Source of the DNA: Paenibacillus sp. FSL R5-0912
GTDB taxonomy: Bacteria > Bacillota > Bacilli > Paenibacillales > Paenibacillaceae
Reading direction: 5' to 3'
Assembly (NCBI RefSeq): GCF_000758605.1
Contig: NZ_CP009282.1
Coordinates: 6,386,001 to 6,450,000, forward strand
DNA: 64,000 nt
Shown: piece by piece, positions 1 to 8,448 of the stretch
How positions within the stretch are numbered: position 1 is the first letter of the stretch
Layout of the letters: the number at the start of each line of letters is the position of its first letter
The notes under the pieces: generated by a model
Seen by the model: only the letters and a program-made list of their open reading frames with translations
Told to the model about the DNA's origin: nothing
Database searches by the model: none
Translations under genes and position numbers: made by a program

Positions 1-555
1 GCTGAAGCGCTCGGAGATCTGGATCCCAATATTGATGCCCGCGAGAACGATGTTGACGCTGCGGACTGGCGCGGCTTCCATAAGATTGAACAGGCCCTCT
101 GGCAGAACAATACCACAGATGGAATGACTGATGTTGCGGACCGTTTGCTGAAAGATGCGCAACTGCTGCGCGCCAAGGTGGAAACCGCTGAGATTGATGC
201 CAATCTGCTCGTTACCGGAGCCGTAGAGCTGCTGAATGAAGTATCCTCCTCCAAAGTAACCGGTGAAGAGGAACGTTACTCCCATACGGATTTGTATGAT
301 TTTGTCGCCAATGTGGAAGGTGCCCAGAAGATCTATGAGCTGCTGAAACCCGAGCTGGCCAAAAAAGACCCTGCGCTGGAGCAAACGATTGGCGAACGGT
401 TCACCGCACTGCTGAATGAGCTGGCGCCGTTCAAATCAGGTGATGGCTACGTTTCCTACGAAACGCTGAAAGAAGATGAGGTTCGGAGGTTAAGCCAGAA
501 TCTGGATGCCTTAGCTGAGCCTCTATCCAACATGGGAACTATTCTGGGAGTGTGA
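1..555 (+). CDS. efeO: EfeO/EfeM iron-uptake protein, C-terminal part (5' end outside window)
   Basis: The reading frame is open from base 1 and stops at 553-555, so the N-terminus lies upstream of the window. The visible 184 residues are helical and include GFHKIEQALW, which carries the HxxE metal-site motif of the imelysin-like (M75) domain of EfeO/EfeM. In the EfeUOB system this extracytoplasmic protein is thought to bind iron and pass it to the EfeU permease. An Efe Dyp-peroxidase gene follows directly and an FTR1-type permease follows after a gap, which supports the call. Whether this form has an N-terminal cupredoxin domain or a lipobox cannot be seen. Confidence 0.9.
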   Translation, partial: AEALGDLDPNIDARENDVDAADWRGFHKIEQALWQNNTTDGMTDVADRLLKDAQLLRAKVETAEIDANLLVTGAVELLNEVSSSKVTGEEERYSHTDLYDFVANVEGAQKIYELLKPELAKKDPALEQTIGERFTALLNELAPFKSGDGYVSYETLKEDEVRRLSQNLDALAEPLSNMGTILGV

Positions 556-560
556 CCGTT

Positions 561-1910
561 ATGATAAAGAAAGATAAGACTTCCAGGGAAACTCCCGCTA
601 CAGAGAGCGGTCTCTCTAAGGATGCTTCTAAAGATCAGCTATTATTCGATAAAAAACTAAGCCGCCGCGATATGCTGCGGCTTACTGGCGCCTCCGGCCT
701 CGGCCTGCTGCTGGGCGGCGGCGGGGTAGGCGGCATTCTGGCGGCACGCAAAGCAGCCGGGCAGCCGGGACAAGCAGTCTCTTCCCCACAACTCGCGGGA
801 GCGGACATTATTCCATTCTACGGGAATCATCAGGCGGGAATCATTACGCCTGCGCAGAATTTCCTGTGCTTCGCTTCATTTGATCTGACAACAACCAAGC
901 TCAGCGAAGTCAAAAAACTGCTGGAGGCCTGGACTACCGCCGCCGCTGCCCTTACTTCCGGTACGCTGATCGGCAGCGTGAATGACAATCCCAATCTTCC
1001 GCCTGCCGACACAGGCGAGGCAGATGGCCTTACCCCCTCCAAATGTACACTTACCTTCGGGGCCGGTCCTGCCTTCTTTGACAGCCGGTTCGGGCTGGCT
1101 CCGAAACGGCCAGCCTCCTTCACCGATCTCCCGGCATTCACGGGAGACAGCCTGGAGCCGCAGTGGTGCGGCGGCGATCTCTGTGTGCAGGCCTGCGCCG
1201 ATGATCTGCAGGTGGCGTTCCATGCCATCCGTAATCTGGCCCGCATCGCCCGGGGCACAGCCGTACTGCGCTGGACGCAGGAGGGCTTCCAGCGCACCGG
1301 CAGCGCCGACCCGGCAGGCGGCACACCGCGTAATCTGCTCGGCTTCAAGGACGGCACGGGCAATCCCGACGTCACCGATGACGCCGAGATGCGGAGTGTC
1401 GTCTGGAACGGAAGCGGCGATGGCCCCGCCTGGATGAATGGCGGCACGTACCTCGCACTGCGCCGTGTGCGGTTCCGCATTGAGATCTGGGACCGCTCTA
1501 CGCTGAGCGATCAGGAAGCAACGTTCGGGCGTCACCGGCAGAGCGGCGCTCCGATTGGAGCCCGGGATGAATTCGCCGAGCTGAATCTGAAGGCGGCGGA
1601 TGCCAGCGGCAAGCCTGTCATTCCGCCGGATTCCCATTCGGCCCTCGCCCATGGGGATGGTTCAGTCAAAATGCTGCGCCGCTCCTACTCCTATTCCAGC
1701 GGCATGGATCTCAAGACCGGACAGCTGGATGCAGGACTGGTATTCATCAGCTTCCAGAAGGATCTGGTGAAGCAGTTCGTGAGCATTCAGCAGCGCCTCT
1801 CGAAGAATGACCGGCTGAATGAATATATGGTCCATACCGGCAGTGCCGTATTCGCCTGCTTCCCCGGTGTAAGGGAAGGCGGGTATATCGGGGAGTCGCT
1901 GCTGGGGTGA
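561..1910 (+). CDS. efeB: Tat-exported Dyp-type heme peroxidase EfeB
   Basis: This encodes a 449-residue Dyp-type peroxidase of the EfeUOB iron/heme system, acting outside the membrane. Residues 34-40 contain SRRDMLRL followed by a Gly/Leu-rich hydrophobic stretch, which is a twin-arginine signal as expected for a cofactor-loaded exported protein. The family GxxDG signature is present as FKDGTGNP. An ATG at 561 is preferred over the GTG at 552 because GGGAG near 547-551 is then spaced about ten bases upstream. The gene starts six bases after the efeO stop, so the two are almost certainly co-transcribed. The exact substrate (ferrous iron or heme) is not decided by sequence. Confidence 0.93.
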   Translation: MIKKDKTSRETPATESGLSKDASKDQLLFDKKLSRRDMLRLTGASGLGLLLGGGGVGGILAARKAAGQPGQAVSSPQLAGADIIPFYGNHQAGIITPAQNFLCFASFDLTTTKLSEVKKLLEAWTTAAAALTSGTLIGSVNDNPNLPPADTGEADGLTPSKCTLTFGAGPAFFDSRFGLAPKRPASFTDLPAFTGDSLEPQWCGGDLCVQACADDLQVAFHAIRNLARIARGTAVLRWTQEGFQRTGSADPAGGTPRNLLGFKDGTGNPDVTDDAEMRSVVWNGSGDGPAWMNGGTYLALRRVRFRIEIWDRSTLSDQEATFGRHRQSGAPIGARDEFAELNLKAADASGKPVIPPDSHSALAHGDGSVKMLRRSYSYSSGMDLKTGQLDAGLVFISFQKDLVKQFVSIQQRLSKNDRLNEYMVHTGSAVFACFPGVREGGYIGESLLG

Positions 1911-2525
1911 GGTACATTGGAAGCACTGCCCGGATTCAGTATGTGGGATAAACGCTGAATTTTGGTGCTGGATATATCCGGGTGCGTAAGGTTGCGCAGT
2001 GTGACCAGAAACAGCGGGATGAACGATGAGGGACGGACGTTCAGGGACGGATGTTCAGGGACAAATAATGCAGGGCAGACTGGAGATTTGAGAACAGGAT
2101 GTGTGACGGGGAAATTGCGGAAAGAAACGGAGCAGCGGCGGGATTGAGTACATGGAGGGGCGGCTGGCAGCTGGCACGGCGGCAAACGGAATCAGGCAAA
2201 ATGTTGCACTGGGTACAACTCGAATACCGAGTTTCCTGCCAATTTGGACGGATTGTTGCATGAAATACAACAATCGCTTCGTTTACCAGCCTGGAACCGG
2301 TGGAATGCTGCATTTCATACAACAATTTTAGCTTAGGGGCAATATTTGAAAAGAAATGTTGTATTTGGTGCAGGATTGTTAGCGGAGAATCAGGTACAAC
2401 AGCTGCTGCCGCCCCGAAGTCCCACTGTTCACTGCAGTAACAACCACGCTTCAGGTTCAACTCTTAAGTCCGCCTTCTATAGAGGAAAGATAATAGCATG
2501 CTTATTCGCGAAGGGAATGATCCCG
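1911..2525. other. Long spacer between efeB and efeU
   Basis: No convincing gene is present in this 0.6-kb spacer. It contains a cluster of short related repeats with the core TTGTTG...CAACAA (listed separately) and no clear terminator. The spacer suggests that efeU is transcribed separately from efeOB or after a later rearrangement. I saw no convincing Fur box. Confidence 0.5.
2199..2405. repeat. Cluster of TTGTTGCA/TACAACAA repeats
   Basis: A perfect inverted repeat of GATTGTTG (2251-2258) and CAACAATC (2268-2275) encloses a nine-base loop. An inverted, slightly diverged copy of the same segment lies at 2304-2328, and weaker related pieces lie near 2203-2220 and 2353-2405. The arrangement is that of a degraded intergenic repeat family. 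Function is unknown. Confidence 0.55.
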
Positions 2526-4373
2526 ATGATCATAACGGTTAAAATCAGTCCATGGCGGCAGATCCAGGCAGCGCTGCTGCTGATCTGCCTGCTTCTGCTG
2601 CTGACCGGCGCGCCGGCTTCTGCGTCAGGCGCGCCGCTCGATGAGCTGCTGCCGCCTGTAGGCAGCGCGCTGGTGGAAGCCGGCCAGAGCCGCTGGGACG
2701 CGGCGGCGGCCGATGTGGAATCGTTCGCGGCGCTGTGGCGCAGCGCGAACGAAGGCACGCCGGACCCGGCACTCGCCGGTCCGGCAGCTGAAGTCGACGC
2801 CGCGCTGGCAGCCGCGGCGCAGGCCCTTGCGGCCGGCGGCGGAGCGCCCGCCAAGGCCGCCTTGTCCACGCTCGCCAGAAGCGTGGACGCGTACGTCACC
2901 GCCGCCCCAGGCGTGGACGCGTACGTCACCGCCGCCCCAGGCGGGGGCGGCGGTGACACGGGCGCCGCCGGCCGCGCAGCGGCGGCGAAGCTGCTGCCCG
3001 CGGCGGAGCGCACGCGGGATGCGGCGCGCAGCGCCGACTGGACGGCGGCGGCGGAAGCCTACCGCGCCGTCGTGAACGGCTGGACGCCGGCGGAGCGCGG
3101 CATCCGCGGGGACAATCCCGCCGTCTACGGTCTGCTGGAGACGAAGATGAGCCTACTGCGCATTGCGCTGCAGGCTGAGCCGCTCCGCGAAGAAGCCGCG
3201 CTTGCGGAATCTGAGGCGCTGGTTGCGCTGCTGTCCGGCTACAGCGAGGGCAAGGCGGTCGATACCGGTGGTGCGGCAGCGGAGCCCGCCTCCATTGAAG
3301 GGCTGATCAGCTACCTGAACCAAGCTTCAGCCTCAGCCAAAGCCGGAGACAGTCCGGCAGCAGCCGCGGTAATGGAGCAGTTCATCACGGCTTGGCCTTC
3401 AGCAGAAGGTGCCGTACAACTCGCCTCACCCAAGGTCTATGCCAATATAGAGAATGAGAGCACCGCCGTCACCGGCTATCTGCTCTCCGATCCTCCGAAG
3501 CTTGCCGGTGCGCTGGAGATCATGGACAATATGCTCGCCGAGCTGACTCCGCTGGCCGGAGAACAGACGTATACCGCGTGGGATGCGGCACTCATTCTGC
3601 TGCGTGAGGGGCTCGAAGCGATTCTTGTGCTCGCCGCACTCCTTGCTTATATGCGCAGGGAAGCAGAGCCCGCAGCCCGGCGCTGGGTCTGGTCCGGGGC
3701 TGCTGTGGGGCTGGCCGGAAGCATCGGCATCGCCGTGTTGTTGACCTATACCATCTCGCAGGCAGCCTCCGGGGGAGCACGTGAGCTGATCGAAGGCATT
3801 GCCGGGCTGGTTGCCGTGGTCATGATGCTCACCGTCGGCCGCTGGCTGCACGGTAAATCCAATACGGCTGCCTGGAATAAGTATGTGGACCGCCAGATGC
3901 AGGGTGCGCTCGCCAAAGGCAATCTATGGTACCTGTTCTTCATCGCTGCGCTGGCCATCCTGCGCGAAGGAGCGGAAACAACGATTTTCTACGCAGGCAT
4001 GGCCCCGGCCATTGCCACATCCCAGCTGCTGCTCGGGATTGGCGGCGCACTTGCGGTACTGATCGTTCTGGGCTATGCCATCATTGCCCTGAGCGCCAAA
4101 CTGCCGATAGCCGCCTTCTTCCGTACCGCCACAGCGCTGATCTATTATCTCGTGTTCCGCTTCCTGGGTGAGAGTATCCATGCGCTCCAGGTAGCCGGCA
4201 AAATACCCGCACATGCAGAGAGCAGCCTGCCTTCCATCGGCTGGCTCGGCCTGTACCCGACCTGGGAGACCTTTGTGCCGCAAATGCTCATTCTCGCTTT
4301 CATCCTCTGGGAGCTGCTTCGCAGCAGACAAGCTTCCCGCAGAATGCGCACACCAAACCGGCTAACCAAATAA
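2526..4373 (+). CDS. efeU: FTR1-family iron permease EfeU
   Basis: A 615-residue protein with an N-terminal signal peptide, an Ala-rich extracytoplasmic region of about 330 residues, and a C-terminal FTR1 permease with about seven membrane segments. Both hallmark REXXE iron motifs are present: REGLE at residues 360-364 and REGAE at 480-484. It imports iron in concert with EfeO and EfeB. The start at 2526 is chosen because it gives a clean signal peptide and AAGGG lies ten bases upstream; the frame stays open to 2346. Residues 120-139 are an exact duplication of a ten-residue segment encoded by a 30-bp tandem repeat. The N-terminal coding DNA is far richer in GC than its surroundings. Confidence 0.92.
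   Translation: MIITVKISPWRQIQAALLLICLLLLLTGAPASASGAPLDELLPPVGSALVEAGQSRWDAAAADVESFAALWRSANEGTPDPALAGPAAEVDAALAAAAQALAAGGGAPAKAALSTLARSVDAYVTAAPGVDAYVTAAPGGGGGDTGAAGRAAAAKLLPAAERTRDAARSADWTAAAEAYRAVVNGWTPAERGIRGDNPAVYGLLETKMSLLRIALQAEPLREEAALAESEALVALLSGYSEGKAVDTGGAAAEPASIEGLISYLNQASASAKAGDSPAAAAVMEQFITAWPSAEGAVQLASPKVYANIENESTAVTGYLLSDPPKLAGALEIMDNMLAELTPLAGEQTYTAWDAALILLREGLEAILVLAALLAYMRREAEPAARRWVWSGAAVGLAGSIGIAVLLTYTISQAASGGARELIEGIAGLVAVVMMLTVGRWLHGKSNTAAWNKYVDRQMQGALAKGNLWYLFFIAALAILREGAETTIFYAGMAPAIATSQLLLGIGGALAVLIVLGYAIIALSAKLPIAAFFRTATALIYYLVFRFLGESIHALQVAGKIPAHAESSLPSIGWLGLYPTWETFVPQMLILAFILWELLRSRQASRRMRTPNRLTK
2881..2940 (+). repeat. Perfect 30-bp tandem duplication inside efeU
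   Basis: Bases 2881-2910 and 2911-2940 are identical. The duplication is in frame and repeats the decapeptide VDAYVTAAPG in the extracytoplasmic domain, just before a Gly-rich run. Perfect identity implies a recent event. Confidence 0.95.
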
Positions 4374-4384
4374 ACAAACGAATT

Positions 4385-4441
4385 AAAAAGCCGCAAACTG
4401 CTTGAGTGACCTCAAACACAAACACGCAGTTTGCGGCTTTT
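4385..4441 (+). terminator. Terminator after efeU
   Basis: AAAAGCCGCAAACTGC and its exact complement GCAGTTTGCGGCTTTT enclose a loop of about 24 bases just after the efeU stop. The A-run on one side and the T-run on the other suit termination in both directions. Confidence 0.85.
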
Positions 4442-4590
4442 GATTCTCCGGTTTGCCCTATCAGATTATCCCGCGAACCAAGCACAGAAGCACCGGGGCT
4501 TGCCGTTCCTAATTTTCCAGTCCGGCACATTACATTCCCCCTCTAATCTCTAACCGGCTCTCTGTCCTCTGCTTCTACCCTCTTTCTCTC

Positions 4591-4628
4591 TGCCCTGCCC
4601 TCTTTTCTCTGCCCTACCCTCTTTTCTC
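4591..4628. repeat. 19-bp tandem repeat in a polypyrimidine tract
   Basis: Two 19-bp units (TGCCCTGCCCTCTTTTCTC at 4591-4609 and a one-base variant at 4610-4628) sit in a tract that is almost all C and T from about 4530 to 4670. Strand asymmetry of this kind can form triplex or slipped structures, but no function is evident. Confidence 0.7.
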
Positions 4629-4748
4629 TGCCCCTGCCCCTGCCCTCTGCCACGCTCTGCTTACTTTCTGCCTATCCTTCCTCCGCAATTGTTTACTCTA
4701 ACGTACATTCAGCCCTCCCTCCCTGTTGTACCCTGCCTGCAAAGGAGA

Positions 4749-4940
4749 ATTAAGTGGAAAAACGTCATCTAATAATGGAAGCAACCCTGTTTGCAGTATC
4801 ATAGTTGGAATAACAACACTTAATTTCACTCAAATAGGAAACAACGAAGATATGAGTAGAATTAAGTAACATAAATCCACTTAAATTCAAAAAAAAGCAG
4901 AATATAACTGGTTTAGATAACGAAAATCCAACTAATTTCC
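4749..4940. repeat. AAGTGGA-type intergenic repeats (copy group 1)
   Basis: ATTAAGTGGAAAAACGTCAT at about 4749 is nearly identical to the sequence at 33879. Inverted or shortened versions follow: TCCACTTAAATTC near 4887 and AAAATCCAACTAATTT near 4923. They appear to be degraded copies of one family. Confidence 0.55.
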
Positions 4941-5032
4941 CGGCGGGCGGTCGTGTCTCCAGCAGATGCATTATCGGCACATTTCCAGCAAACGCCCTCT
5001 TCGGAGAGCCGTTCCCAGACAAGCGCATCTCC

Positions 5033-5175
5033 GGCGGACATATCTCCAGCAGACACGCTTACATCAGACGACCTCCGGCAGGCAGGTCTACGACTAGGTG
5101 CGTCCCGGCATACGCGTCTACGCCATATACATTTCCAACTGGCTCCCCTCCGGCGGACATATCTCCAGCCCGGCA
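5033..5175. repeat. Degenerate GC-rich repeats
   Basis: TCCGGCGGACATATCTCCAG occurs near 5030 and again near 5149, inside a region of imperfect repeats built on CCGGCGG and TCTCCAGCA pieces. No coding signal was recognised. Confidence 0.5.
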
Positions 5176-5223
5176 TGGCTCCCGCGCACTTAGGGCAAAC
5201 TCACTATTGCATCCTTGAGCGAT

Positions 5224-5280
5224 TTGTTTTATTCTGATTATGAAAATAATTTTCTTTATTATTTGTATATTTGTTAAAAT
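5224..5280 (+). promoter_or_regulatory. Candidate promoter/operator of the RpiR-nagBA operon
   Basis: This AT-rich stretch contains the perfect palindrome GAAAATAATTTTC at 5242-5254 and a TAAAAT box at 5275-5280. Sugar-phosphate-responsive RpiR regulators commonly bind palindromes near their own promoter, so it is a plausible autoregulatory site. The -35 match is poor. Confidence 0.3.
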
Positions 5281-5417
5281 AATTTCAGATATCATTTCAG
5301 CTTCACTGCTCATCTATTCCGCAACACACAGAAATCAGCGTCAGCTTTAGCGCAACATAAGTACAAACAAACTACAGGATTACAAAGGAAAGAAAAGAAA
5401 GAAAAGAAGGTGAGTAC

Positions 5418-6296
5418 TTGTCTCCAATTCTGCATGCCCTGGAGCATGACAAGCCCAAGCTGTCGCAAATGGAACGCAAGCTGGCAGAGCGCATACTGGC
5501 TTCTCCTGGGGAAATTGTTCATATGGGGATTACGGATCTGGCCGAAGAGTGCGGCATCAGCCCGGCAACCATTACGCGGTTCTGCAAGGTGCTGCATTTC
5601 AAAGGGTTCCCTGATTTCAAAGTCAAGCTGGCGGCTGAGCTCGCCCATAGCGACGCTTCGCCGCAGGATGGCGGCTCCTCTTACCAGGATATCGTGGCCG
5701 GCAACCCGCTGCCGTTCATTGTGGAGGCGATGCAGGCCAATCATCTGGCCTCCATCCGGGATACCACCTCACTACTTGATCTCGGACGGCTGCAGAGCGT
5801 GATCGATCTGCTCTGCCGGGCACGGCGGGTGGATCTGTACGGAATGGCGACCTCATCCATTGTCGCCCAGGATTTCTATCAGAAGCTGATCCGCATCGGC
5901 GTGAACTGCACGGCTTTTGCCGATTCGCATATGCAGATTACTTCCGCTTCCTCGCTCGCGGCCGGTGATGTCGCGTTTGCGGTTTCTTATTCGGGTGAAA
6001 CCCCGGAGACGATCGATGCGTTAACCTGTGCTGCGGCAAGCGGCGCGGCGACTGTCTCATTAACCTCATACGGAAGCAGCACACTGGCAACACTTGCCGA
6101 TATCCCACTGTTCTCTTCCTCGCTGGAGCAGGGAATGCGGCGCGGCGACATGGCATCAAGAATTGCCCAGCTGCATATCATCGATATTCTGTTCACCGGC
6201 ATGGTCAGCACCCGGTTCGGGGATTTCATTCCCAAGCTGGAGCAGTCGTATCTGAATGTACAACACTACCGTCATAAACGGGGAGGACAATCTTAA
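5418..6296 (+). CDS. MurR/RpiR-family transcriptional regulator
   Basis: A 292-residue regulator with an N-terminal RpiR helix-turn-helix (MGITDLAEECGISPATITRF, about residues 36-55) and a C-terminal SIS sugar-phosphate domain containing SYSGETPETI. The start is TTG at 5418, placed by AGAAGGTGA six bases upstream. Its stop overlaps the nagB start by one base, so it heads the nagB-nagA operon and probably represses it in response to an amino-sugar phosphate. The effector (GlcNAc-6-P or GlcN-6-P) is inference from the neighbours. Confidence 0.88.
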   Translation: MSPILHALEHDKPKLSQMERKLAERILASPGEIVHMGITDLAEECGISPATITRFCKVLHFKGFPDFKVKLAAELAHSDASPQDGGSSYQDIVAGNPLPFIVEAMQANHLASIRDTTSLLDLGRLQSVIDLLCRARRVDLYGMATSSIVAQDFYQKLIRIGVNCTAFADSHMQITSASSLAAGDVAFAVSYSGETPETIDALTCAAASGAATVSLTSYGSSTLATLADIPLFSSSLEQGMRRGDMASRIAQLHIIDILFTGMVSTRFGDFIPKLEQSYLNVQHYRHKRGGQS

Positions 6297-7024
6297 TGAA
6301 TATTTTGAAATTCCAGAACGAAGAAGATTTAGCAGTAACCGGGGCGAACCTGATTGCCAGCCTGCTGCAGAGCAATCCCAAGGCCGTGCTGGGTCTGGCT
6401 ACCGGAAGCTCTCCGGTGGGCGTATACGCGAAGCTGGTGGAGATGCACCGCAAGGGCATTGTGAGCTTCGCCAAAGCCTCCTCCTATAACCTTGATGAAT
6501 ACGTCGGTCTGCCCGTAGATCATCCGCAGAGCTACAGAAGCTTCATGAACGAGCATCTGTTCAATCATATCGATATTGACCTGGCCCGCACCCATGTCCC
6601 TAACGGAAATTCGCCGGATCTGGATGCCGAATGTCTGGCTTATGACCGGATGCTGGAAGATAACGGTCCTGTGGACCTGCAGATTCTCGGCATCGGCAGC
6701 AACGGCCATATCGGCTTCAATGAGCCGGATGCCAGCCTAAGCAGCGGCACGCATGTCGTTGACCTGCTGGAGGAAACACTGGAAGCGAATGCCCGTTTCT
6801 TCGATAAGCTGGAGGATGTGCCCCGGCAGGCCGTAACGATGGGGATCGGCGGTATTCTCAAGGCCAAGCAGATTGTACTGCTGGTGCGCGGAGAAGAGAA
6901 GGCGGAAGCGGTAAAAAATGCGCTGGAGGGTCCAATCACTACCCAATGCCCCGCCTCGCTGCTGCAGAGTCATCCGAATGTAGTGGTCCTGCTTGATAAG
7001 GGAGCAGCAAAATGGCTGAAATAA
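6296..7024 (+). CDS. nagB: Glucosamine-6-phosphate deaminase
   Basis: A 242-residue full-length NagB, converting glucosamine-6-phosphate to fructose-6-phosphate and ammonia in the cytoplasm. The family motifs ATGSSPVGVY, YNLDEYVGL and GIGSNGHIGFNEP are intact. A GGGAGGA ribosome site lies just before the ATG at 6296. The start overlaps the regulator stop by one base and the end overlaps nagA by 13 bases, indicating translational coupling in a three-gene operon for N-acetylglucosamine use. Confidence 0.96.
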   Translation: MNILKFQNEEDLAVTGANLIASLLQSNPKAVLGLATGSSPVGVYAKLVEMHRKGIVSFAKASSYNLDEYVGLPVDHPQSYRSFMNEHLFNHIDIDLARTHVPNGNSPDLDAECLAYDRMLEDNGPVDLQILGIGSNGHIGFNEPDASLSSGTHVVDLLEETLEANARFFDKLEDVPRQAVTMGIGGILKAKQIVLLVRGEEKAEAVKNALEGPITTQCPASLLQSHPNVVVLLDKGAAKWLK

Positions 7025-8223
7025 ACGTTTCATCCGCTGAACTGCTGTACGGCAAAGTACTTACTCCTGAAGGAGTCATCCAAAAGGGCGTAATCGCCGT
7101 CTCCGAAGGCTTGATCCAATATGCCGGGGAGGCCGCCTGGCTTCCGGCAGCCTATGCTAACTGGCAGAAGGGGACTTCACCTGAGCCTGAAGGACTGCTA
7201 ATTCCCGGATTTGTTGATGTACATGTGCATGGGGGAGCCGGTCATGACTTCATGTACAGCGATGCGGATTCACTGGATACCATTACACGCTTCCATGCTT
7301 CGCAAGGCACAACATCTATGCTGGCTACAACTATGACTGCCGCCAAGGATGACATTGACCGCGTGCTGTCTGAAGTGAATGCTTATCGTTCCGCTGAAGG
7401 CGGCATGCCTTATGCCCAGCTGGCAGGCGTACATCTGGAAGGTCCGTTCATCAGCCCGAAATGGCCCGGGGCTCAGAATCCCGGGCATATTGTTCCGGCC
7501 AATACATTATGGCTGGAGGAATGGGAAGCCCGGTATCCGGGGATGATTCGCCAAGTTACACTGGCCCCGGAACGTGAGGGCGCTCTGGAAGCTATCCAGT
7601 GGCTGCGGAAGCATGGAATTACGGCAGCGCTCGGCCATACGGATGCCTCGTTCGAAGAGGTTATCGCCGCTGCAGATGCCGGCCTAAACCAGGCTGTGCA
7701 CATGTTCAACGCCATGACGCCGCTGCATCACAGGAAGCCGGGAACTGCAGGTGCCGTCCTGTTCGATCCGCGCATCCGCGCGGAGGTTATTGCCGACGGC
7801 ATACATGTTCATCCGGCAACGATCAGTATTATCGCCCGGCTTAAGCACGAACATAACCTGCTGCTGATCACAGACGCCATGTCGGCGACCGGACTCAGCG
7901 ACGGGGAATACGCCATCGGCGATTTGCCCGTTATTGTCAGCGGCGGGATTGCCACGCTGAAGGAGCATCCTGAGGCTCTCGCCGGCAGTACACTGACCAT
8001 GATCCGCGGCTTCCGCTATCTGGTTCAGGAGATCGGCCTAAGCCTGCAGGAGGCCTCACAGGCAGCAAGCCTTACCCCTGCGGTGTCGCTCGGCATGCAG
8101 CGGTCTATCGGCTCGCTGGAGGCAGGCAAACGCGGCGATATCCTGCTGCTGGATGATGAGCTGAATCTGCGCGGAGTGTGGATTGGCGGACGCAAGCTGG
8201 AGGCTGAGGCTGAAATCGGGTAA
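7012..8223 (+). CDS. nagA: N-acetylglucosamine-6-phosphate deacetylase
   Basis: A 403-residue amidohydrolase that removes the acetyl group from GlcNAc-6-phosphate, supplying the NagB substrate. Metal-site and catalytic motifs are visible: HVHGG, HLEGPF, GHTDA, HMFNAM and the catalytic Asp in ITDAMSATG. It overlaps the nagB end by 13 bases. A hairpin that may be its terminator follows at about 8276. Confidence 0.96.
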   Translation: MAEINVSSAELLYGKVLTPEGVIQKGVIAVSEGLIQYAGEAAWLPAAYANWQKGTSPEPEGLLIPGFVDVHVHGGAGHDFMYSDADSLDTITRFHASQGTTSMLATTMTAAKDDIDRVLSEVNAYRSAEGGMPYAQLAGVHLEGPFISPKWPGAQNPGHIVPANTLWLEEWEARYPGMIRQVTLAPEREGALEAIQWLRKHGITAALGHTDASFEEVIAAADAGLNQAVHMFNAMTPLHHRKPGTAGAVLFDPRIRAEVIADGIHVHPATISIIARLKHEHNLLLITDAMSATGLSDGEYAIGDLPVIVSGGIATLKEHPEALAGSTLTMIRGFRYLVQEIGLSLQEASQAASLTPAVSLGMQRSIGSLEAGKRGDILLLDDELNLRGVWIGGRKLEAEAEIG

Positions 8224-8275
8224 GCTGCGAGCTGTTTCTGCTGTTGCCCTGATCCATTCTATATATGTATAAGCA

Positions 8276-8335
8276 AGCCAAGCAGAACATCGGTCCCGGA
8301 TTCGGAAGCGGTGGCTGCTTGGCTGTTTGTTTTCT
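8276..8335 (+). terminator. Possible terminator after nagA
   Basis: AGCCAAGCAG (8276-8285) can pair with CTGCTTGGCT (8315-8324), followed by GTTTGTTTTC. The 29-base loop is long, so this is a moderate candidate. Confidence 0.5.
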
Positions 8336-8448
8336 GTGCTATGCTATGCCCTCATGCTGAATAAGCATCATATTCCTCTGGAATACTAGCCTAATTGAGA
8401 CAGGGCAGTTTACTTAATGCTTAACGCTTCACCCTTAATGTTTAATGC

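Larger units (their letters stand above)
4442..5417. other. 0.98-kb spacer with low-complexity and repeat DNA
   Basis: No gene is supported here. From left to right it holds a pyrimidine-rich strand (about 4530-4670) with a 19-bp tandem repeat, a group of AAGTGGA-type repeats (about 4749-4940), a GC-rich degenerate repeat region (about 4940-5180), and an AT-rich promoter region in front of the RpiR-type gene. Short open frames within it lack ribosome sites and recognisable products. Confidence 0.6.

Noticed and set aside
876..1652. Minus-strand frame of 258 codons inside efeB
   Set aside because: It is antisense to a gene with clear Dyp-peroxidase motifs and a Tat signal.
5033..5175. Small gene in the GC-rich repeats before the RpiR gene
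   Set aside because: Short frames there lack ribosome sites and consist of repeat-derived peptide.
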